Of a stretch of DNA of 64,000 bases, positions 1-61,514 are shown in pieces. This DNA comes from Caprimulgus europaeus (lineage: Eukaryota > Chordata > Aves > Caprimulgiformes > Caprimulgidae). Position 1 is the first letter of the stretch. Every line of letters starts with the position of its first letter. Location of the stretch: assembly GCA_907165065.1 (NCBI GenBank), contig OU015524.1, positions 124,098,760-124,162,759 on the forward strand, read 5' to 3'. Made by a program: the position numbers and the translations under genes. The notes beneath the pieces are model-generated. The model was not told the origin of the DNA and did no database searches. It was given only the letters and a program-made list of their open reading frames with translations.

Positions 1-96
1 ACCAGATGCTCCTCTGCTTTTCTGTTTTGCTTCTCAAGGAACCTCAGAAATTCCCAGGACAGATACAGTGATTTTATCACTAAACATCTGTGAGCA

Positions 97-148
97 AATT
101 CCCTGCATCCCAGAATTCCCTGCATCCCAGAATTCCCTGCATCCCAGC
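97..148 (+). repeat. Short tandem repeat, 17 bp x 3
   Basis: Three perfect copies of AATTCCCTGCATCCCAG in tandem. Confidence 0.9.
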
Positions 149-214
149 TCTGGGGCTGGTGGGACTTCTTATTTTCCCTTCATATTTAAGACATTAATTT
201 GAAGGAAAGGGCAC

Positions 215-625
215 CAAAGTGGGGAAGGGTCTGGAGCACAAGTGTGCTGAGGAGCAGCTGAGGGAACTGGGGGTGCTGAGCCTGGAGAAAAGGAGGCTGA
301 GGGGAGAGCTTGTGGCTCTGTCCAAGTCCCTTGGAGGAGGGTGCAGAGAGGTGGGGGTGGGTCTGTTCAAGCAAGGAGCAAGGGACAGGACAAGAGGAAA
401 TGGGCTCCAGTTGTGCCCAGGGCAGCTGAGATGGGATGTGAGGAAGAATTTCTTTGCTGAAAGGGTTCTGAGGCATTGGAAGGGGTTGCCCAGGGCAGTG
501 GTGGAGTCCCCATCCCTGGAGGGATTGAAGAGTGGTGTAGACACAGTGCTGAGGGACATGGGTCAGTGGGGACTGGGCAGTGTTGGGTTCATGGTTGGAC
601 TCCAGGAGCTTTAAGGGCTTTCCAT
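215..625 (+). mobile_element. CR1 LINE 3' fragment
   Basis: It carries the CR1 ORF2 C-terminal tract ([15 protein letters not shown], then [20 protein letters not shown], then [10 protein letters not shown]) and a degenerate 3' tail. It is 5'-truncated and not functional. Confidence 0.9.
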
Positions 626-1774
626 GATTCTCCTATGGAAGTGTGTTGTCTTCCAGAGGGCCTGTGTGTCTGCTGGATTCCCCACAGCTGCTGGCCAGGA
701 TCTCCATGATGGAGCATGCTCTGGGAGCAGGATCTCACAGCCTGGGCTCTTGTCACAGCATTTGCTCATGGAAACAAAATGGGTTTGCAAATAGTTTCAA
801 AGCGTTGGCTTCCCCGTGACACCTCGAGGCAGATGTGGAAACCTCACCCTCATCTTCCCTTCTCTCCACTGAGAACCTGCCCTTTCCCTGAGGATCCCAT
901 GGATTAATCCCAGCTACAGAGACAGCCTCGAGGCCCCAGCGTTGCTCTAGTCCCAATGAAACCTCAGCTCTAAACAGTTCCTGCATCTCAAACTGCCCTT
1001 CTGCCCCCACTGGATCCCCCCTCCCTTGGTGGATACACTCTCCTCTTCTTCTCCTTCATGTTCTTCTGGTTTGCTCTGGCAGCAGCTGCCAAACTTCCAG
1101 TTGTTATTGAAAACAAGAAGTGCATCAGGCTGGGGCAGCAATGCCAGAACTTCTTTGTTTTGCCATAAAACCAAAGGTGCAACTTCATCTTCTGGCCCCA
1201 GCAAGATGTGATCAAAGCTGAGGCTGGGTAATCCCAGTCTTGGGCTGCACATCCCAATCCTGCTGGATCCAGAGCTGGTCCTGGCAGCCATCCATGAGGT
1301 CCAAGCCTGGAGGTGAGGTCCAAGCCTGGAGGTGAGGTTCTCACTCATTTCCAAGTTGGCCCAAGAACTCCTCAACCCTACAAGGTTGCTTCAAAGAGCA
1401 ACATTTTCGAGTCATGGGAGTTTTCCAATAACAAATATTCCCCTTTAGCTTTATTACCTTCTGCTTTGGGGACAGTCACAGGTCGTTGCCTTCAAGTCTC
1501 TCTCCATCTGTTTGCTCTTTAAATACTAGAGCAGGGTTATTGCACCATCTGACCTGTGCTTCTTGCAGGATTCAGTTTTAGGGGTACTGTGGAGGACATT
1601 TCCTGCTGAGGTTTTCAGGTGAATCTTCCAGATCAAAATCCACATCACACCCAGACTCCATAACTTTCACCAGGGTGACTCAGAACATCTCACCTCTTTG
1701 CACAGCAGCTTGGACTGACCTCCAACTATGAGGGAACAGGCTCCTGGAAATAACTGCAAGGCTCTTACTGTGTT

Positions 1775-2461
1775 TGCCCTGGTGTGAGCTGGGCCAGAGC
1801 TGGTTCTGCTCAGCAGCCAGAACAGCGCTGGGGGTTGGGTTCAGCTGGGATTTGGGAGCAGAGAAACGCTGAGAACATCCTGATGTTTGCAACTGGCGCT
1901 GGAAGTCAAAGGACTTTGTGTTTTGCTGGGCTGCAAAGTGCAAGATCTCAGGGGTGAGGAACATTGCCATGGATCAGCTCCATGGGCACTGGGCTCTGCC
2001 AAGGGGCTGTTCCAGCTCCTGTCCCCCATGGGCAGGAGATCCATGAGGGGCTCTTCCTCTCTGGCTCTCTCTGGCTCTGGCTCGGGCTCTGGCTCTCCCG
2101 GGATTGCGGTTTCGGGTCGGGATTGTCGCTGCTCCGGGATCGTTCTCTGGGCACGGGCCGGGCTGGGTGGGTGGGTGCTGAGCACTGGCCCTGGGCAGCG
2201 CTCATTTGCATATTTTATTACTATTATTATTATCAATATTATTTTAATACCACTATTGTTTTGTTTTTTCTTTTATTTCCCTGATGAACTTGTTCTTCTC
2301 TCCCCTACGAGTCTCCTTCCCCTGCCCCCCAATTCTCTCCCCTGTCCCCTGGGTGGGCAGTGAGCGAGCGGCTGGGTTTGGCTGCCAGCCCAGTGCTCCC
2401 AGTGACACCAGCCCAGTGCTCCCAGTGACACCAGCCCAGTGCTCCCAGTGACACCAGCACA
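1775..2461 (-). mobile_element. Solo LTR, ERVL-like avian retrovirus, copy 1 (antisense)
   Basis: Read on the minus strand it runs TGTGCTGG...CCAGGGCA, the TG...CA ends expected of an LTR. Its core includes the GAGCGAGCGG/CCGCTCGCTCACT block, an A/T-rich ATT run, an ATTTGCAT octamer and the AAAACACAAAGTCCTTTGACTT block shared with the other two copies. Three 23-bp units sit at its 5' end. Flanks are gtgtt (1770-1774) and gtttt (2462-2466), a 4-of-5 match to a 5-bp target duplication. No retroviral coding sequence is attached. It is nearly identical to the copy at 24675-25464 but inverted. Confidence 0.82.
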
Positions 2462-2569
2462 GTTTTACCAGTCTCTGCCTGTTCTCTAGGTCTGCATTTG
2501 AGAGCAATCCAGTCTGCAGCGCAGCAATCCTGGCATCCACTGGATTTATGTGTTTGTTACACCCAGGTA

Positions 2570-2770
2570 CAGCAAATATATACAGAAAAATATATAATAA
2601 ATATATATTACATATAAAAAATAAATATATATTATATATAAATATATAATAAATATATATTCTATATAAAATAAATATATATTATATATAAATATATAAT
2701 AAATATATATTATATATAAAAATAAATATATATATTATATATAAGTATATAATAAATATATATATATATT
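2570..2770. repeat. AT-rich microsatellite (ATATATAATAAAT type)
   Basis: About 200 bp of nearly pure A/T built from alternating TATA and AATAAA-like units. It contains several chance AATAAA strings. Confidence 0.9.
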
Positions 2771-3404
2771 TGTATATATTTGCAGTACCTGGATGTAACA
2801 AGCACCCAAGAAATGCAGGAGTCCAGACTCTCAATGCACTTGTGGTTGCACAGGCTGATGGCTGAGCTGCAGTAATGGTCCCAGTCCCACTGAAACACTT
2901 GGAGTTAGACGTGAATACTTATTAAACTTGCCTTGAAATACTGGAATATTTTCAGAAAGCAGCTGCCAAGCTATTTGCAAACCATGATTTTATCAGTCAA
3001 TCCAGCCCAAACTGCCCTGAATTAATTTGACCTCAGCTTAGATGGCAGATGGGGAGCTGAGACTGACCTGGGACTGGTGTTTTCCATGCTGGGAGGAGAA
3101 AAATCATGTTGCTGCAGTGACCTGCTGAGAGACTTTAGGATCTGCACTGGTTTTCTGCTGATCTGGTCCAAGAGGGTGATGGATTTTCACAGCAAGGTGG
3201 TGGGGGAAGTGGATGGATGTTTTAATTTGTAGTTAATGTGTTTAAGGAACTGGGGAGCAATTGCACAACTGGGTCAGGGGAGAGATGAGAGGTTTGTGTG
3301 CAGTGGGGTCAGCAGCAGAGACAAGAGACAAGGGTGGGAGGGAAGAGTTTGTTGGCTGCTAATGCTGTGCTCCAGCCTTGTGTTTTAGCCCAAATTGTGG
3401 TAGT

Positions 3405-3645
3405 CCCTGAAATAAATAAATAAATTAATAATAATAATAAAGCAATAATAATAAAGCAATAATAATAATAAACAATAATAAACAATAATAATAATAAACA
3501 GTAATAATAAACAGTAATAATAAACAGTAATAATAAACAGTAATAATAAACAGTAATAATAAACAGTAATAATAAATAATAATTATATTATTAATAATAA
3601 TAATAAACAATAATAATAATAATAATAAACAATAATAATAATAGA
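3405..3645. repeat. AATAAT/AACAGT microsatellite
   Basis: Runs of (AAT)n with interspersed AACAGTAAT units. It generates a spurious Tyr/Leu/Ile-rich open frame on the minus strand. Confidence 0.9.
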
Positions 3646-3822
3646 GACCCAAGACTCCAAGGCTGCAATCTGCACTCTGCCCTGTTTGCAGCAGCCCTTA
3701 CTCAGTCTTTCCTCTCTTGCTTTCAAGCTGTGGAAGGTTCCTCCTGTTCCCACCCCCACCTCCAGAAACCAGCACTAAAATGCAATAATTGATGGTTTGG
3801 GGTTTTTCTTTTCTTCTTGCAG

Positions 3823-54661
<50,839 letters not shown>

Positions 54662-55675
54662 AGCATGGGAGCCTCCCTCACATCCCTGCACCCCAACCTC
54701 CCCCAGCCCCATGTCCCTCTCCTCCCCACAGCCTCTCAGCAGCCTCAAGGGACATCTCCTCACTGCTGCTGCTGGGCCTCCTCTTTTCCATTCCTCCTCT
54801 GTGGGTCCTGTTTGTGGCTTTAGCCCCAGAGAAATGGGGCTGGAGGATGGGGTCAATCCCCAGGCTGTGCATCCCTCCCTGGGGCTGGTAGAGGTGCCCA
54901 GGTGGCTACTGAGGGACACCCAGGCTGGGAGTCTCTGAGCCCTTTGGCCACTGGGGCCATGGCTGGTGCCCTCCTGGGGAGCTCAGCCCCAGGGGAAGGG
55001 GAGGGAGAGCTGGGGCTGCATCGCTGGAGCTACGGGAGCGCTGCCAAAGGGCTCCTTGGAGGGACATTCAGAAAGAAGGATGCAGCAGGGACCTGGGATG
55101 GAGCAGCTGGGGACATCCCCAGGGTGGGGGTGACACAGTGGCCTCAATGCCTGTCCCCCTTGCCAGCACTGTCCCTGCTCCATTCATAGCTCTGGAGGTG
55201 ACTGTCCCCCATTGCAGGGGTTCATCCCACCACGGGGGACACCAGGCATCATGACCCAGCAGCCACCAAGGTTCTGCAAGGGGCAGGTTCTGCCCTTCCC
55301 TCCCTCCCCACCACTCTGGGAAGTGTTCAGCAGCTCAAACATCTTCCTAAGGTTGCCCACCCAGCAGTGGTGGGGGCTGGACATCCCTGGAGGTTCACAG
55401 GGAGCCAGGTTCTCTGGCACAGTGTGAGCTCCCCGTGATCTCCTTCATTCTTGGTTTGTTTTCTTTGGGTTGAGATGTGTTGTGGCCGGAGTCTTTCCTG
55501 CTGGGTGTGGGGAAGGGCTCTTTTCTCAGCTCCCTGCAACGTTGAGCTGTTGAGAAGCCACCTTCCTCAGCTTCAAGTGTGCAAGAGCCTCATTGAATCA
55601 GTGAGGAGATCTCGGGGATGTTTCTAGGACACTTCTGTTTAAATCAGTCAATAAAAATCGACTTTCACTTCCAGG
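54662..55675 (+). other. OTOF: OTOF 3' untranslated region (inferred extent)
   Basis: Non-coding sequence between the stop codon and the first good poly(A) signal, about 1.0 kb. It contains no repeat I recognise. The cleavage point is inferred at 15-25 nt after the AATAAA. Confidence 0.75.
55650..55655 (+). terminator. OTOF: Poly(A) signal of OTOF
   Basis: Canonical AATAAA in AGTCAATAAAAATCG, the first hexamer after the stop codon. CR1 sequence starts soon afterwards, consistent with the transcript ending here. Confidence 0.75.
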
Positions 55676-55684
55676 CTGTCTGCT

Positions 55685-56055
55685 GAGGTCTGGGGGTGCT
55701 GAGCCTGGAGAAAAGGATGCTGAGGGGAGACCTTGTGGCTCTGTCCAAGTCCCATGGAGGAGGGTGGAGAGAGGTGGGGGTGGGTCTGTCCAAGCAAGGA
55801 GCAAGGGACAGGACAAGAGGAAATGGGCTCCAGTTGTGGCCAGGGCAGTTGAGATGGGATGTGAGGGAGAATTTCTTTGCTGAAAGGGTTCTGAGGCATT
55901 GGAAGGGGTTGCCCAGGGCAGTGGTGGAGTCCCCATCCCTGGAGGTATTTAAAAGCCAGGCAGATGAGGTGCTCAGAGATCTGGTTCAGCAGTGGACAGG
56001 TGTGGTTGGACTCGATCTCAAAGGTCTTTTCCAACCCAGTGATTCTGAGATTCCC
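55685..56055 (+). mobile_element. CR1 3' fragment, sense
   Basis: Reads [20 protein letters not shown], then the [20 protein letters not shown] region; tail TTTTCCAACCCAGTGATTCT. Confidence 0.93.
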
Positions 56056-56104
56056 AGCCACAGGCTCTTTGCCCGCTGCCTCCCCCCGTTCCCGTGCCCT
56101 GGGA

Positions 56105-56360
56105 GTCAAAGGGTGATGGGCACAAGTTGTTCCTGAGGAGATTCCAGTTGGACACAGGAGGAGAATTGTTGACAGTGAGAACAAGCAGCCACTGGAATCA
56201 TCTCCCCAGGGAAGTGGTGGATGCCCAGCGTTGGACACTGTTAGGGTTCAGCTGGGCAGGGTGCTGGGCCACCTTGTCTAGAGCGAGCTTTAGCTGAGAA
56301 AGGTTGGACCAGATCATCCTTGAGGTCCCTTCCAACCTGGTGTGCTGGGACTCTATGAAA
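56105..56360 (+). mobile_element. CR1 3' fragment, sense, second subfamily
   Basis: Contains FLRRFQLDTGGELLTVRTSS and HWNHLPREVVDAQRWT, then the tail CAGATCATCCTTGAGGTCCC. Confidence 0.9.
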
Positions 56361-56601
56361 TGGAGCCCTGGGGTTTCTCCTCACCTCCTTTCTCCCTTCT
56401 AGACTAGGCAAGAGGGGAATGCCCCTGGGCAACCACCCCAGTGCACCAGCAGGTGATGGAGAGAAGTGATGGGGGCTTCTTGGCCCAGCAGCAGGTCTCT
56501 GTGGACCCCAGGACATCACTGCCTCTCCGGGGGTATTTCAGGGAGACACTGGCTTCTCTCCCACATGTTGATGGCCAGTTCAAAGCCAAGCCCCAGCTCC
56601 A

Positions 56602-56652
56602 GAATGGTTTGGGTGGGAAGGGATCTTTAAGGATCATCTAGTCCAACCCCAA
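56602..56652 (-). mobile_element. CR1 3' tip, antisense
   Basis: Only the terminal ~50 bp: AGAATGGTTTGGGTGGGAAG then GGATCATCTAGTCCAACCCC. Confidence 0.8.
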
Positions 56653-56824
56653 GCCAGCTTCCCATCCAGCCCTCATCCATACACTGGATGTGGTGTTATA
56701 GGACATGGAATATCCCATCGGCACCTCCAACTGCCAGTTTGGATCTGTCAATCTTATTTTCCCCACCCTGAGTTTCTTCTGCACCTGCAGACTCATGGGA
56801 AGTTGGAAACTCCTTGATTTCAAA

Positions 56825-57170
56825 GGACTGGAGCAGCTCTGCTGTGAGGACAGGCTGGGAGAGTTGGGGCTGTTCAGCCTGGAGAAGAGAAGGCTCCAGG
56901 GAGACCTTCCAGTGGCCTCCCAGTACCTGAAGGGGCTCCAGGAGGGCTGGGGAGGGACTTTGGCCAAGGGCAGGGAGTGAGAGAACAAGGGGTGATGGCT
57001 TGAAAGTGGCAGAGGGGAGATGGAGCTGAGATGTGAGGAAGAAATTGTTTGGTGTGAGGGTGGTGAGACCCTGTCCCAGGTTGGGCAGAGAAGCTGTGGC
57101 TGCTCCTCCCTGGAAGTGTTCTGGGCCAGGTTGGATGAGGCTTTGAGCAACCTGGTCTAGTGGAAGGTGT
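56825..57170 (+). mobile_element. CR1 3' fragment, sense, tail missing
   Basis: Reads [20 protein letters not shown] and continues to CAACCTGGTCTAGTGGAAGG, after which the terminal tail is absent. Confidence 0.92.
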
Positions 57171-57481
57171 CCACTAGAGAACCCTGGGGAGGTGGTGCAA
57201 GGGGCCCTTCATTTTGGGAGGGTGATGGTCACCCACAGGGGCTGAGCAGGGGGACGTGCCAGGAGCTCCTGAGCAGGACTGTGCCCATCACCGCAGCATC
57301 GGGTGCTGGCAGGAGGGGACCACGGCTGGATAAACACAGGTGGCCGTGGTGCCCATGGCAGGTACAGCCCTTCCCCTTCTTCTCAATTAAGCCATGAATT
57401 AGTGAATTCTCGTGTTAGCATCATCTGTACACAGGGGATGGAGATCTTCTTCGTTTGTTTTCCTTCCTAATAAGCTCATAA

Positions 57482-57487
57482 AATAAA
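57482..57487 (+). promoter_or_regulatory. Isolated distal AATAAA
   Basis: AATAAA within an A/T-rich unique stretch (57400-57500). It could be a distal OTOF poly(A) site or an unrelated transcript end. The sequence alone cannot decide. Confidence 0.3.
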
Positions 57488-57676
57488 GTTTAATTTGCAG
57501 AGCACATTGTCCTGCAAGTCTGTGAGGTCCAAACGGAGCGTGACCAGCAGCCTGTGCCACCAGCACACGCTGTGCTGCCAGAACACCATTGTTCTGGACA
57601 ATCCCTTAAGTCCATTACACCACCACACCAATCCTCTCAGAGGGGACCATGGAGACCTGGCAAAGAAAGAGGCGTC

Positions 57677-57950
57677 ACTTAAATGACAGGACCAGAGGAA
57701 ATGGGCTCCAGTTGTGGCCAGGGCAGTTGAGATGGGATGTGAGGAAGAATTTCTTTGCTGAAAGGGTTCTGAGGCATTGGAAGGGGTTGCCCAGGGCAGT
57801 GGTGGAGTCCCCATCCCTGGAGGGATTGAAGAGTGGTGTAGACACAGTGCTGAGGGACATGGGTCAGTGGGGACTGGTCAGTGTTGGGTTCATGGTTGGA
57901 CTCCTGGAGCTTCAAGGGCTTTTCCAATCCAGGCCATTCTGGGATCCTGT
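57677..57950 (+). mobile_element. CR1 3' fragment, sense
   Basis: [20 protein letters not shown] region and a tail GGCTTTTCCAATCCAGGCCA. Confidence 0.92.
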
Positions 57951-58239
57951 GAAATACACCTGGGGTTTACCCCAGAGGGAAAGCTCATGGTCCCAGGCAC
58001 AGGAAGACATCACAGAGTTCTTGGGTTCTGCTCTGCTTTGCCACCAGCCTGCAGCATCCTCCACTGCCCCCAGGAGAGCTTCAGCCCCTTCTCTTCCATC
58101 ACCCCATGTCCCATGTGCTGCTCTGAAGGTCCCCAGTCCAGCACCACAGCAGCTGTGGTTCTGATTCTCCTCCCCTCGCACCCCAAGTCCTTCTCCTCAG
58201 GGCTGCTCTCCAGCCATTCTCCACCCAGCCTGGGTCTGT

Positions 58240-58540
58240 CCCTTGGGGAGGGACTTTGGCCAAGGGCAGGGAGGGACAGAACAAGGTGTGATGGCTTGAA
58301 AGTGGCAGAGGGGAGCTGGAGCTGAGATGTGAGGAAGAAATTGTTTGGTGTGAGGGTGGTGAGACCCTGGCCCAGGTTGCCCAGAGAGGTGGTAGAAGCC
58401 CCATCCCTGGAAACATTCCAGGTCAGGTTGGTCGGGGCTCTGATCAACCTGGTCTGATTGATGTTCCTGCTCACTGCAGGGATGCTTCATGATGAGCTGT
58501 AACAGCCCCTTCCCACCCAAACCAGTTTGATTTGATGACT
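58240..58540 (+). mobile_element. CR1 3' fragment, sense
   Basis: GGGACTTTGGCCAAGGGCAG block, the [20 protein letters not shown] region, tail CCCTTCCCACCCAAACCAGT. Directly followed by another copy. Confidence 0.9.
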
Positions 58541-58544
58541 GATT

Positions 58545-58727
58545 CTCAGGTGTTGGAAGGGGCTGCCCAGGGCAGTGGTGGAGTCACCTTCCCTGGAGGG
58601 GTTTAACAGACGGGCAGACGAGGTGCTCAGGGACATGGGTTGGAGGTGGGATTGGCAGTGTTGGGTTCATGGTTGGACTTGGTGATCTTAAAGGTCTTTT
58701 CCAACCACTCTGGTTCTGTGATTCAAG
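58545..58727 (+). mobile_element. CR1 3' tip, sense
   Basis: VLEGAAQGSGGVT-like region, tail AAAGGTCTTTTCCAACCACT ending GGTTCTGTGATTC. Confidence 0.92.
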
Positions 58728-58960
58728 GATCTGGGGTAAGAGGAGCAGGGCAGGGAGGTTTCCAGCCCAGAGCCCCAGGTGCTGCCCATCCCCTGGTCAC
58801 AGGCAGCAGCTTTGCCCTCACCCCACCAGCGCTGGACGGGGGCACCGGGCACCCCTGTGCAGAGCCCAGGACTGGATCTTGGGAGCCTGGAGTGGGTGCC
58901 TGGAGATGCTGCTGCCTTCAGAGCTGCCTGGCTCAGCTCCAGCGCAGGCAGCAGCTCCCC

Positions 58961-58974
58961 AGTTTCACTTTCAC
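58961..58974 (+). promoter_or_regulatory. Interferon-stimulated response element (ISRE) match
   Basis: AGTTTCACTTTCAC fits the ISRE consensus AGTTTCNNTTTCNY at every specified base. It lies in unique sequence, about 26 nt before a GAS match and about 3.45 kb before the start codon of the GVIN-like gene, whose mammalian relatives are interferon-induced. Function is inferred. Confidence 0.72.
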
Positions 58975-58999
58975 ACTGGGCTGCAGGCAGTGGCCTGAT

Positions 59000-59008
59000 T
59001 TCCAGGAA
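59000..59008 (+). promoter_or_regulatory. GAS (STAT1-type) site match
   Basis: TTCCAGGAA fits TTCNNNGAA, the interferon-gamma activation sequence. Such a 9-mer is common by chance; its distance to the exact ISRE makes it more credible. Confidence 0.5.
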
Positions 59009-59069
59009 GGGAGAAGTCCTCCTCGCTGCTTCTCCAGCCCAGCAGCAGCCACCAGCCCGGGGACGATCT

Positions 59070-59129
59070 AAATCCGGGGCTGGGCTGGGCTGGCACCAGC
59101 GGGGGAGCTGCGAGGAGCAGAGGGAGGAG
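59070..59129 (+). other. Candidate 5' non-coding exon of the GVIN-like gene (end defined by a donor)
   Basis: Sequence after the ISRE/GAS pair contains a weak TATA-like TCTAAATC (about 59068) and ends at GGAG|gtagga (donor GT at 59130). The coding exon begins with an acceptor only two bases before its ATG, so an upstream non-coding exon must exist and this is the best candidate. The 5' limit is a guess. Confidence 0.4.
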
Positions 59130-59377
59130 GTAGGACCTGGCTGGTGGGCTCTGGGGCTGGGAGCTGGGGGTCAGCACAGAGCAGGAGCTTTGGGCTTCTG
59201 CTTCCCCTTTCCTGCCTTTCCCCTTTTGTTCTCAACACTTTTAAGGTCTTTTCCCATTGGGAGGTGCCAGGAAGGGGTCAAAAGGGGGTTTGAGGGCAGC
59301 AGGGGAACGGGCTCTGCTCTGAGCTGGGCAGGAGGAGGCAGCGGTCGCTCCCCAGCCTGTTTTTCAGTCGGGGACTT

Positions 59378-59440
59378 GTTGGGTTCGTGGTTGGACTCGA
59401 TGATCTCCAAGGGCTTTTCCCATCCAGGTGACTTGGGGAC
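59378..59440 (+). mobile_element. CR1 3' tip, sense
   Basis: Only the tail: GTTGGGTTCGTGGTTGGACT then TCTCCAAGGGCTTTTCCCAT. Confidence 0.82.
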
Positions 59441-59909
59441 TCTGTGAGGAAGCTCAGGGGACCTGTGTGTGCTGCGAGGGGTGAGCTGGGAGGGCAGGCA
59501 GGAGGTGGGGGGGTCAGAGTGGGAGCAGATGGGGAAGGAGGAGGGATCAGGGGGGATCCAGGGTCAGACTGATGTGTGCTGAGGTGCAGAGCCCGGCTGG
59601 AGGAGCTGGCAGCAGGGCTGGGTGGGGAGGGACCCGCTGTCTGCTCGAGGGACAGAGCCCTTGGAGCCCCTGTCCCTGCTGCCAGAGCCTGGGCTGGGAA
59701 ACTCTCCCCACAGCCAGGGCTGCTCCTGCCCGTCCGGGACACGACCATGGGGGGTCAGGGTGGGTTTCCTCACCTGAAGCTCCACCGTGCTGGGGGCTGG
59801 GGGCTGGGGGCTGGGGTGGCTGTGGGGCTGCACCCAGTGCCTTTTGCTCTCTGGCTCTGGAGACGGCACCGGGCTGGGACGTGTCCCAGAGTCAGGGAGT
59901 TGCCCAGAT

Positions 59910-60215
59910 TGCAAAAGACCTTAAAGCTCATCAAGTCCCAACATGAACCCAACACTGACCAGTCCCCCACTAACCCATGTCCCTCAGCACTGTGTCTACA
60001 TGACTCTTCAATCCCTCCAGGGATGGGGACTCCACCACTGCCCTGGGCAACCCCTTCCAATGCCTCAGAACCCTTTCAGCAAAGAAATTCTTCCTCACAT
60101 CCCATCTCAACTGCCCTGGCCACAACTGGAGCCCATTTCCTCCTGTCCTGTCCCTTGCTCCTTGGTTGGACAGACCCACCCCCACCTCTCTGCACCCTCC
60201 TTTCAGGTCCAATGA
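59910..60215 (-). mobile_element. CR1 3' fragment, antisense
   Basis: Tail AAAGCTCATCAAGTCCCAAC, then the minus-strand [20 protein letters not shown] region. Positions 60220-60935 hold no recognisable exon or repeat. Confidence 0.92.
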
Positions 60216-60939
60216 GACCGAAGGGCCAAGGGGGAGGTGGGGAGGTAGCCCCAGATGTGGTCCCGTGGCCTCAGAAGCTGCAATGGAGAATTTAGGGGAC
60301 ATCATTAATACCATTTCCCATGGCAGGCGCCCTGGCAGCAGTACCGGGGTGCAGAGGCAGTGGGTGCTGGGGTGCAGCCCCCAGGCTGGTGGTGGGGGCA
60401 GTTTGGGGGGTGCTGGTCCTTGATTCCTGGGCTGCTCGTTAGGGAGTGTGGCAGCCCTGGGGTGACGAGTGGCATCCATGGGACATCCTGCTCTGTCCCC
60501 AAGCCCAGGGGGAGAGTTGTTCCCATTCCTGTCCGTGGAGTGCTGGTGGGATTCACCTCTCCCAGCCTCTCCCAGAGTCTGAACTTCACCCCAAGTGCTC
60601 TGGCCCCTGGTGCAGCCCCTCACAGGCACAAGTGCTTCCAGAGCCTGGTTCCTCTGGGGCAGGGCTGAGGACAAACATTCTCCATGGGGCTGTTCCTGTG
60701 ACACGGGGTGCAGGCAGTGCCATGGCAGGGGCTGCTCCAGCCTTGCTGCTGCCCTTGGGCGCTTCCAAGGAAGACAGAGATCCCAAGTGATTCCATAAAT
60801 ATCCTTCATGGTCCTCTGTGTGCACCAACACAACTGCACGGGGCTTCTTCCTTCTTCTTGGCGAACTGTGGAGCCGTGTTTGGATTTCAGGGTGTGCTGA
60901 GTGCTCCTTCAGGGGCTGGCTGGGCTGGAGTGAATGTTC

Positions 60940-61210
60940 TCCCCAGGGGCAGAGCAGGGGCAGGCGCTGAGCTCTTCTCTCTGGCCACCAACGCCAGGAA
61001 GAAATTCTTTGGTGTGAGGGTGGTCAGGCACTGGAACCGGTTGCCCAGAGAAGCTGTGGCTGCTCCTCCCTGGAAGTGTTCAGGGCCAGGTTGGATGAGG
61101 CTTTGAGCAACCTGGTCTAGTGGAAGGTGTCCCTGCTGCTGGCAGGGGGTTGGAGCTGGATGATCTTTAAGGTCCCTTCCAGCCCAAACCATTCCATGAT
61201 TCTATGATTG
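60940..61210 (+). mobile_element. CR1 3' fragment, sense (apparent chimera)
   Basis: Starts with the GRAGAGAELFSLATNARKK block of the 36.6-kb subfamily and continues into [20 protein letters not shown] and a tail ending ATTCCATGATTCTATGATT. It may be a recombinant or an intermediate subfamily. Confidence 0.85.
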
Positions 61211-61514
61211 TTCCCATCCTCTGTGGTGGGAATGAGGTGTCCCAAGAACCAGCACTGGACATTCAGGGTGAGTGTGTCTCCTGAGTGTGGGGTGCCCGTG
61301 AGATGAGTGTGTGCCTCTCTGCTGGTGAGCACCAAGGTGGACCAGCCAGCGAGCAGGAGACCCATGGGGTGGGTAGGAGGGTGCAGGACGCAGGCAGGGG
61401 TGTTGGATGCAGAGAGGGGCTGTGCTGGTGCTCGAGGCACCCAGGAATGCCCATGGCTGGCTGCAATCAGGTGTTGATGAGTCCTGCTGGGGACACCTGG
61501 GTGCTGTTGAGGGC

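Larger units (their letters stand above)
1..3822 (+). other. Upstream OTOF intron sequence, no exon recognised
   Basis: I see no otoferlin exon in this stretch; exons for C2A and the following linker must lie further upstream. It holds a 17-bp triple repeat (97-148), a CR1 fragment (215-625), an antisense LTR (1775-2461), an AT microsatellite (2570-2770) and an AATAAT tract (3405-3645). The rest (630-1770, 2780-3400) is ordinary non-coding sequence with no conserved reading frame. Confidence 0.7.
55676..58955. other. Intergenic region between OTOF and the GVIN-like gene, mostly CR1 fragments
   Basis: No conserved exon recognised. It holds seven CR1 pieces (listed separately). Unique stretches at 56365-56595, 57175-57670 and 57955-58235 show nothing identifiable except an isolated AATAAA at 57482. 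Confidence 0.6.

Noticed and set aside
1887-2363. A 158-codon Ser/Gly-rich frame, repeated on the opposite strand near 25 kb
   Set aside because: It falls wholly within the LTR copies; the recurrence reflects LTR identity, not a gene family.
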